Source of the DNA: Verrucomicrobiota bacterium
GTDB lineage: Bacteria > Verrucomicrobiota > Verrucomicrobiia > Chthoniobacterales > Terrimicrobiaceae
Direction: 5' to 3'
Assembly (NCBI GenBank): GCA_017305195.1
Contig: JAFKMU010000074.1
Span: 1 to 39,365, forward strand
DNA length: 39,365 nucleotides
How positions within the stretch are numbered: the stretch's first letter is position 1; each line of letters begins with the position of its first letter. The notes beneath the pieces were generated by a model that was given only the letters and a program-made list of their open reading frames with translations, was not told the origin of the DNA and ran no database searches. Shown in pieces: positions 34,099 through 39,365 of the stretch. The translations under genes and the position numbers were made by a program.

Positions 34099-34317
34099 CT
34101 AGCCGAGACGGTACACGATCCGAGCCTTGCTCAGATCATACGGGGACATTTCCAGCTTCACGCGGTCGCCGTTGAGCAGGCGGATGAAACGCTTGCGCAT
34201 TTTGCCGGAGATGTGAGCCAGCACCGTGTGCTTATTGGCCAATTCCACGTGAAACATCGTCCCGGGTAGTACGTTCGTTATCCGTCCTTCAACTTCGATC
34301 GATTTCTCCTGTTGCAT
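34099..34317 (-). CDS. infA: Translation initiation factor IF-1
   Basis: A 72-residue protein with the OB-fold of IF-1: EVEGRITNVLPGTMFHVELANKHTVLAHISGKMRKRFIRLLNGDRVKLEMSPYDLSKARIVYR. It binds the ribosomal A site during initiation. It stands alone on the minus strand, not next to ribosomal protein genes, which is common in this group. An adjoining purine-rich AGGAGAAA sequence overlaps the start region and gives no clear spacing for a ribosome binding site. Confidence 0.96.
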   Translation of the reverse strand: MQQEKSIEVEGRITNVLPGTMFHVELANKHTVLAHISGKMRKRFIRLLNGDRVKLEMSPYDLSKARIVYRLG

Positions 34318-34508
34318 AGATATACCGCACGACGGATGGACGCATTCAGACGACGCAGAATGACCTGCTGGTTCGACAGAACAACGGGCAGATGGGTGGT
34401 TGTTGCCTAAAATCCGCTGTGGAAACTCTCCACTATCACCAACGGAATATCCCCCGTGCGAACCGACAGCATCCCCCCGAATGCCGGGGAATGCAAACGG
34501 AAATGCCC

Positions 34509-35153
34509 CTAGATGGTCGGATTATGGTCGCTTTGGACCGGATACACCCGGATTCCGTTGATAAAGGTCGTAGTGAAATCCTTCGCCAGTTCGTCGTAGG
34601 GACGGAGAAAGTCCGGGTCCTGAAACAGCTCGATGCTCAGCGCGGCGCTGCGCAACATGCCGAGAAACGCCTGCGCGCTCATGCGCGGATTGCTCGCATG
34701 GATGAGCCCTGCGGCCATCCAGCGGACGAACATTCCCTCCAGCACGCTGACGAACCGGGTGACAAACTGCTGGTAAAACTCCCCCGCCAGCTCATGCCCC
34801 TCGAGGGCGCTCTGGTAGTAAAGCCGCAGAAAGGTCGGGTCGTGCGCCTCAAGAAACCTCTGGGCCACGGCCTGCAGGACGGTTTCCACCGGCAGGTCGA
34901 TGGATTCCGGGGCCTGGAAGAGCTCCAGCGACGCCTCTTCCTCGAGCTTGGCCCGGAGGATCGCCGTGTGCAGGTCGCGCTTGGCTGGAAAATGCCGGTA
35001 GATCAACGCCTCATTCACTCCGGCGCGACGGGCGATCTCAGCCGTAGTCGTACCTTTAAATCCTTTGCTGGCAAATAGTTCTCTCGCCGCACCCAGGATG
35101 CGGTCCCTCGTGCGAAGCAGCGGATGCGGGGGATTTTGCAGCACGCTCTCCAT
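34509..35153 (-). CDS. TetR-family transcriptional regulator
   Basis: About 214 residues from the ATG at 35153; a TTG at 35162 would add three. The N-terminal DNA-binding domain is TRDRILGAARELFASKGFKGTTTAEIARRAGVNEALIYRHFPAKRDLHTAIL, the standard TetR helix-turn-helix. The C-terminal two-thirds are helical ligand-binding or dimerisation sequence. Upstream lies a 326-base gap before sufU, and downstream lies infA, so there is no obvious target gene. Its regulated genes cannot be inferred. Confidence 0.88.
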   Translation of the reverse strand: MESVLQNPPHPLLRTRDRILGAARELFASKGFKGTTTAEIARRAGVNEALIYRHFPAKRDLHTAILRAKLEEEASLELFQAPESIDLPVETVLQAVAQRFLEAHDPTFLRLYYQSALEGHELAGEFYQQFVTRFVSVLEGMFVRWMAAGLIHASNPRMSAQAFLGMLRSAALSIELFQDPDFLRPYDELAKDFTTTFINGIRVYPVQSDHNPTI

Positions 35154-35479
35154 CACGCGCAAAACCTCAGAGTGCGTATGTCAACCCGCCGGAAAATAAG
35201 AGACCTTCCTGTCATGGGACTTTAGGGGGCTACGACTTTACAAGTTCTCGAAGAGCAGAGCATCGCTCGCCGTCCCTTCATTCCCTGGGTGATCTTCATG
35301 CTTTTTGAGATCTATTACCTGATGCACTAACAGATCAAACGTATACACGTCGAGACCGGAGAGACCGTATTTCAACGATCCGTTCGCAGGGACGGACAAG
35401 GTCTCCCTTTTTCGGCCGATCGGGGAAACTCTTTGCGTAATAATACTACGCGCCTCCGCGACCGTCGAGCTTCAGCCGA
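35154..35479. other. Intergenic region with an orphan hairpin and T-tract
   Basis: No supported gene lies in these 326 bases. On the plus strand, GAGACC at 35361-35366 pairs with GGTCTC at 35400-35405, with an inner TCCGT/ACGGA stem, and five T bases follow at 35408-35412. This is the shape of a Rho-independent terminator. No plus-strand gene ends nearby, so it might end a small RNA or be a chance structure. Confidence 0.35.
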
Positions 35480-35938
35480 CTAGCTGGCCGGCTCCTTTGT
35501 GGTCACTGATCCCGCATGAGCCTCGAGCGCCTGCTCGAGCGCACGCCAGGAGAGCGTGGCGCACTTCACCCGCTGCGGGAAGCGCCGCACGGCGGCAAAA
35601 ATCTGCAAGTCGCCCAGCGCCTCGTTCGACTCCGGGGCCTCGGGCGCGGTGAGCATGTCCTTGAATCCCTTGAGCAGCACCTCGGCCTGCGCCTTGTCTT
35701 TTTTCTTCACCTTGAGGGTGAGGAGCGAGGCGGAGGACATGCAGATGGCGCAGCCCTGGCCGGTGAATTTCACGTCCTCGATCTGGTCGCCGTTGAGCTT
35801 GAGCGACAGTTCGATCTCGTCGCCGCACGAGGGATTGTCCCCGCGCACAGTCACGGTGGCGTCGGGCAGTGGGCCGAAGTTCCGGGGGCGCTTGCTGTGG
35901 TCCAGGATCACCTCCTGGTAGAGTTCTTCGAGGTTCAT
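35480..35938 (-). CDS. sufU: SufU-type iron-sulfur cluster assembly protein
   Basis: A 152-residue IscU/SufU-like protein. The SufU ligand set is visible: Cys38 with Asp40 in DNPSCGDEI, Cys63 and Cys66 in GCAICMSSASLL, and Cys126 in RVKCATLSWRALE. SufU binds zinc and accepts the sulfur released by SufS. It overlaps the sufS gene by four bases (its ATG at 35938 lies over the sufS stop at 35935), so sufS-sufU are coupled on the minus strand. SufB, SufC and SufD are not in the window. Confidence 0.92.
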   Translation of the reverse strand: MNLEELYQEVILDHSKRPRNFGPLPDATVTVRGDNPSCGDEIELSLKLNGDQIEDVKFTGQGCAICMSSASLLTLKVKKKDKAQAEVLLKGFKDMLTAPEAPESNEALGDLQIFAAVRRFPQRVKCATLSWRALEQALEAHAGSVTTKEPAS

Positions 35939-37158
35939 GCAAAAAAGGTCTGCACTTTCTTGAGGATTTCCCCCATGCGGTGAATCTCCTCCACGGTGTT
36001 GTAAAAGGCGAAGCTCGCGCGGCTGGACGCGGGCACGCCGAGCTTGCGCAGGAGCGGCTGGGTGCAGTGATGACCGCCGCGCAGGGCGAGTCCCTCCTGG
36101 TCCGCCATGCTCACCACATCGTGGGCATGGGCCGACTGGAGCGTGAAAGCGACGAGGCCCGCCCGGTGGTCGAGCGGCCCGAGGATGCGGATGCCGGGGA
36201 TCTGGCTCAATACGGCCAGCCCTTCCTTCGCCAGGAGCTGGTCGTGTTCCCAGATGCGGGCGCGGCCAATACCGTCGATGTACTCCGCCGCCACGGCAAG
36301 GCCGATCGCCTCCGCGATGGCCGGAGTCCCCGCCTCGAAGCGGTAGGGCGACGGTTTGTATTGGCTTCCCTCAAACGTGACCGTGGAAATCATCTCCCCT
36401 CCGCCATGGAAAGGCGGCATCACGTCGAGAATCTCCCGGCGGCCATAGAGCAGGCCGATGCCGGTCGGGCCGCACATTTTATGCCCCGAGAGCGCGAGAA
36501 AGTCGCAGCCGAGTTCCTTCACGTCGAGCGGCAGATGCCCTGCGCTCTGGGCGGCATCGACGAGCACGGTGGCCCCGGCGGCCTTGGCCCGGCGGACGAG
36601 CTCGGCGGCGGGATTGATCGTGCCGAGGCTGTTCGAGATATGGACGAAGCTGAAGAGCTTCACCCCGTCGAGGAGCTGGTCGAGATTGGACAAATCCAGC
36701 GTGCCCTCCGGCGTGATCGGGATGAAACGCAGCTTCACTCCCCGGCGCTGGGCCAGCATCTGCCACGGCACGATGTTGCTGTGGTGCTCCATCTCGGTCA
36801 GCAGGACCACATCGCCGGCCTTCAGGTATTCCTCGCCCCAGGCGCGGGCCACGAGATTGATGCTCTCGGTGGTGCCGCGCGTAAAAATGATCTCCTCATC
36901 CTGCGCGCCGAGGTAGGCGGCGAGACGGGCGCGCGCGCCCTCGTATCCGGCAGTGGCGCGATTGCTCAGTTCGTGGAGGCCGCGATGCACGTTGGCATTG
37001 TCATGCTCGTAGTAGTGCGTCATCGCCTCGATCACGCTCAGCGGCTTCTGCGACGTCGCCGCGTTGTCAAAATAGATGAGCTTCCTCCCGTTGACCTCCT
37101 GGTCCAACACGGGGAAGTCCTTGCGGATCTCCTCCCACGATCTTTCTCCTGCAGCCAT
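35935..37158 (-). CDS. sufS: Cysteine desulfurase SufS
   Basis: A 407-residue PLP-dependent group II cysteine desulfurase. PLP lysine 227 is in ALSGHKMCGPTGIG, and the persulfide cysteine 365 is in LRGGHHCTQPLL, with the RAS-SFAFYNT segment after it. It removes sulfur from cysteine and hands it to SufU for Fe-S cluster building. Length and motif order match SufS rather than NifS. It is cotranscribed with sufU. It is divergent from the STAS gene (102 bases apart), where promoters for both sides should lie. Confidence 0.94.
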   Translation of the reverse strand: MAAGERSWEEIRKDFPVLDQEVNGRKLIYFDNAATSQKPLSVIEAMTHYYEHDNANVHRGLHELSNRATAGYEGARARLAAYLGAQDEEIIFTRGTTESINLVARAWGEEYLKAGDVVLLTEMEHHSNIVPWQMLAQRRGVKLRFIPITPEGTLDLSNLDQLLDGVKLFSFVHISNSLGTINPAAELVRRAKAAGATVLVDAAQSAGHLPLDVKELGCDFLALSGHKMCGPTGIGLLYGRREILDVMPPFHGGGEMISTVTFEGSQYKPSPYRFEAGTPAIAEAIGLAVAAEYIDGIGRARIWEHDQLLAKEGLAVLSQIPGIRILGPLDHRAGLVAFTLQSAHAHDVVSMADQEGLALRGGHHCTQPLLRKLGVPASSRASFAFYNTVEEIHRMGEILKKVQTFFA

Positions 37159-37260
37159 TTCGCCACCAATAAACCAGATTCATGGCCCCGCACAAGGTGC
37201 GACCCTCGACAGACGCAAATCAAGCTTCCCTCCCCGGCCCCGCCTCGCTATCTCGCAGGT

Positions 37261-37602
37261 ATGCAGATCGAGAAGTTGAAAGACGCCCAGGCAACCACAC
37301 TCAAGATCACGGGTGAAATCGACCTGCACGCCTCCCCCACCCTCCGCGCCGACCTGCGCGAGTGCGCCTCGGAAAAGGCCCCCGTCCTCCTCATCGACTT
37401 TACCGATGTCGAGTACATCGACTCGTCGGGCCTCGCCACCTTCATCGAGTACGTGCGCGAGTCCTCCTCCTTCGGCGGCAGGATCGCCCTCTTTGGCCTG
37501 AAGAAAAAGGTGCGCACCATCTTTGACCTCGTCCGCCTGAACGAGCTCTTCACCATCTCCGAGACCCGCGACGAGGCCCTGGCGGCCCTCGCCGCCAAGT
37601 AA
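37261..37602 (+). CDS. STAS-domain protein (MlaB-like or anti-anti-sigma factor)
   Basis: A 113-residue single STAS domain with the motif VEYIDSSGLATFIEYVRE, where Ser55 or Ser56 is the site phosphorylated in anti-anti-sigma factors of the SpoIIAA type. Here it is the first gene of a three-gene run with MlaE- and MlaF-like proteins, and the MlaB subunit of E. coli is also a STAS protein. The likely role is therefore to bind and stabilise the transporter ATPase, rather than sigma-factor control. In E. coli mlaB is at the end of the operon, so the order differs. Confidence 0.85.
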   Translation: MQIEKLKDAQATTLKITGEIDLHASPTLRADLRECASEKAPVLLIDFTDVEYIDSSGLATFIEYVRESSSFGGRIALFGLKKKVRTIFDLVRLNELFTISETRDEALAALAAK

Positions 37603-37608
37603 CTGACC

Positions 37609-38373
37609 GTGGTCGCGTTGCGCCAGTTTCTCACGCTCAACGCCCAGATTCTATACTGGACCTTTGTCGCGCCCTTTGCCGGGAAGCCGACCGTCCGCAT
37701 CGACGCCATCTTTCAGCAGATGGTGCGCATCGGCGTGCAGGCCGTCCCCATGGCGGCGCTCACCTCCCTGAGCATCGGCCTCACCCTCGCCATGCAGGGT
37801 TCGCATGAGCTGGCCCGCATGGGAGCCACCTCCTACGTGCCGGACCTCCTCTCGATCACGCTCCTGCGCGAGCTGGCCCCGCTCCTCACCGGCGTCGTCG
37901 TCATCGGTCGCAGCGGCTCGGCCATCACCGCCGAGCTGGGCACCATGAAGGTCTCGGAGGAAATCGAGGCCCTCGAGGTCATGTCGATCAACCCGATCCG
38001 CTTCCTCGTCGCCCCGCGTGTGATCGCCATGATCATCATGCTCCCGTGCCTCGTGGTCTTCAGCAACTACATCGGCTTCGTCGGCGGCTGGCTCATCTGC
38101 AACTTTGCCCTGGATATCAACACGACGGCCTACATCATGCGCCTCGTCGAGAGCGCCGACATGATGGACCTCATCTCCGGCATGACGAAGAGCTTCGTCT
38201 TCGGCTGGCTCATCTCCGTCATCTCCTGCCAGAGCGGGCTGGGTGTCACCGGCGGAGCCGAGGGCGTGGGCCGCTCGACCACCAAATCCGTCGTGCTCTG
38301 CATCCTCGTGATGCTCGTCGTCAACGCGATCCTCACCGGCATGTTCTTCATCATCGAGGGCCCCAAGGGATGA
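37609..38373 (+). CDS. mlaE: MlaE-family lipid transport permease
   Basis: A 254-residue multi-pass membrane protein of the MlaE/TrgA-like permease family. The GTG start lies six bases after the STAS stop. The signature VVIGRSGSAITAELGTMKVSEEIEALEVMSINPIRFLVAPRVIAM is the highly conserved MlaE coupling region, and several hydrophobic helices surround it. It would move phospholipids between inner and outer membranes together with MlaF and MCE-domain partners. Its stop overlaps mlaF by four bases. Lipid specificity is inferred from the family. Confidence 0.92.
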   Translation: MVALRQFLTLNAQILYWTFVAPFAGKPTVRIDAIFQQMVRIGVQAVPMAALTSLSIGLTLAMQGSHELARMGATSYVPDLLSITLLRELAPLLTGVVVIGRSGSAITAELGTMKVSEEIEALEVMSINPIRFLVAPRVIAMIIMLPCLVVFSNYIGFVGGWLICNFALDINTTAYIMRLVESADMMDLISGMTKSFVFGWLISVISCQSGLGVTGGAEGVGRSTTKSVVLCILVMLVVNAILTGMFFIIEGPKG

Positions 38374-39215
38374 GCGAAAACAACCGCGAAACCGTCATCG
38401 AGGTGCGAGACCTCGTGCGCAAATTCGGCAGCCGCACCGTGCTCAACGGCATTTCCTTCACCGTCGAGAGGGGCGACACCATGATCATCATGGGCGGCTC
38501 GGGTTGCGGCAAAAGCACGCTGCTGCGCCACATCATCGGCTCGCTCCGCCCCACCAGCGGCTCAATCAAGATCTTCGGCGAGGAGACGACCACCATGTCG
38601 GAGGAGCAGATGGAGAAGCTCCGCCTGCGCTTCGGGATGAATTTCCAGTTCGGCGCGCTCCTGCAATCCCTCACCGTCGGCGAAAACGTCGCCCTGCCGC
38701 TCATCGAGAACAGCAAGGTCGACCCCGCCATCGTCGACCTCGTGGTGAAGATGAAGCTGGAACTCGTCGGCCTCACCGGCTTTGAAAATCTCAAGCCCGC
38801 CGAGATCAGCGGCGGCATGCGCAAGCGCGTCGGCCTCGCCCGCGCCGTCGCCCTCGACCCGGAGCTCCTCTTCAGCGACGAGCCGACCTCCGGCCTCGAT
38901 CCCATCATGACCGCCGTCATCGACCAGCTCACGATGGACCTCACGCAAAAGCTCCACATGACCGCCGTCGTCGTCACTCACGACATGGCCAGCGCCTTCC
39001 GCATCGGCACCAAGATGATCGTCCTCGGCGCAGGCAAGCGCGCCGGCACCATCATCGCCCACGGCACCCCCGACGACATCAAGAACAGCCCCGACCCCGA
39101 GGTGCAGCAGTTCATCCGCGGCGAACCCGACGGCCCCGTCCCGCTCAAGCTCGCCCCCGAGGATTACATCGACCGCCTCCTCGGCCACGACCGCGACAAG
39201 GGCGTGTCGTACTAA
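38370..39215 (+). CDS. mlaF: MlaF-type ABC transporter ATP-binding protein
   Basis: A 281-residue ATPase, starting at the ATG at 38370 that overlaps the end of mlaE. Walker A is GGSGCGKST, the signature is ISGGMRKRV, Walker B is LLFSDEPTSGLDP and the switch histidine is in VVVTHDMASAF. The signature serine-glycine-glycine-methionine is characteristic of the MlaF/Mkl group. It powers lipid movement through MlaE. No MlaD (MCE-domain) gene lies in the remaining 150 bases, so it must follow beyond the window or lie elsewhere. Confidence 0.93.
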   Translation: MSENNRETVIEVRDLVRKFGSRTVLNGISFTVERGDTMIIMGGSGCGKSTLLRHIIGSLRPTSGSIKIFGEETTTMSEEQMEKLRLRFGMNFQFGALLQSLTVGENVALPLIENSKVDPAIVDLVVKMKLELVGLTGFENLKPAEISGGMRKRVGLARAVALDPELLFSDEPTSGLDPIMTAVIDQLTMDLTQKLHMTAVVVTHDMASAFRIGTKMIVLGAGKRAGTIIAHGTPDDIKNSPDPEVQQFIRGEPDGPVPLKLAPEDYIDRLLGHDRDKGVSY

Positions 39216-39365
39216 ATGTTCAGTCCCAGAGAGAGGTGGAACAGGCGAAGCAAGCCTGCCAACCTTTGAGCAATTATGGGACAGATACTACATGGGAGCG
39301 CCCGAACGACGGCGGCAGTGCGTCGGGCGATCCAACATAGTCAAGAGAGCCTGAGGGCCTTGGCC

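Noticed and set aside
34392..35078. 228-codon plus-strand open frame
   Set aside because: Antisense to the TetR gene, without motifs.
35869..37260. Long plus-strand open frame in front of the STAS gene
   Set aside because: Antisense to sufS and sufU. Only the part from 37261 encodes a recognisable STAS domain.

Overview
The window looks like chromosomal DNA from a member of the Verrucomicrobiota (Chthoniobacter/Terrimicrobium-like). The evidence is a complete set of four genes matching the 'Verru_Chthon cassette' proteins D-B-C-A, a PEP-CTERM protein, several sugar-responsive regulators and secreted glycosidases, and moderately high GC. No rRNA, CRISPR array, phage structural gene or intact insertion sequence was seen.

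Layout, left to right. (1) 1-4667, minus strand: a membrane protein cut by the window edge, then a run read leftwards of an AraC regulator, an alpha/alpha-toroid protein, an MFS transporter broken by an N-terminal deletion and frameshift, and a D-2-hydroxyacid dehydrogenase. Most of this segment (1-3.8 kb) is visibly more AT-rich than the rest. (2) 4714-15993, plus strand: one tightly packed nine-gene run of a GH2 glycosidase, an AraC regulator, two exported proteins, four pseudopilin-like proteins (D, B, C, A) and a small exported protein. From the regulator on, nearly every junction is a 4-8 base overlap. The four pseudopilin-like genes have the character and order of the type II secretion minor pseudopilins GspH-I-J-K; the last lacks Glu+5, as GspK does. 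This is the best candidate in the window for a poorly described system: a pseudopilus-tip-like complex co-expressed with glycan-degrading and glycan-sensing genes. (3) 16013-21964, minus strand: a secreted GH39-like glycosidase, ribokinase, two tandem paralogous exported proteins (only one with a PEP-CTERM anchor) and a nucleoside hydrolase. (4) 22423-25142: tRNA-Pro(UGG), a class D beta-lactamase-like protein, a likely transposon-end remnant, a RepA-like AAA ATPase orphan and a long perfect palindrome. This is the most accessory-looking stretch.

(5) 25143-33981: a deoxyhexose/galactoside utilisation locus. On the minus strand are an AraC regulator, a LacI regulator, a GH36 alpha-galactosidase and an FAD-dependent oxidoreductase with a palindromic operator candidate upstream. 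On the plus strand, divergently, are L-fucose isomerase and a class II aldolase, closed by a hairpin; no fuculokinase is present. (6) 34099-39215, housekeeping: infA, a TetR regulator, sufU-sufS (Fe-S assembly, minus), then STAS protein, MlaE permease and MlaF ATPase (plus), the core of an Mla-type lipid transporter.

All functions are assigned by reading translated sequence and recalling family motifs; no database search was possible. The high-GC right half produces many long antisense open frames, which were rejected.
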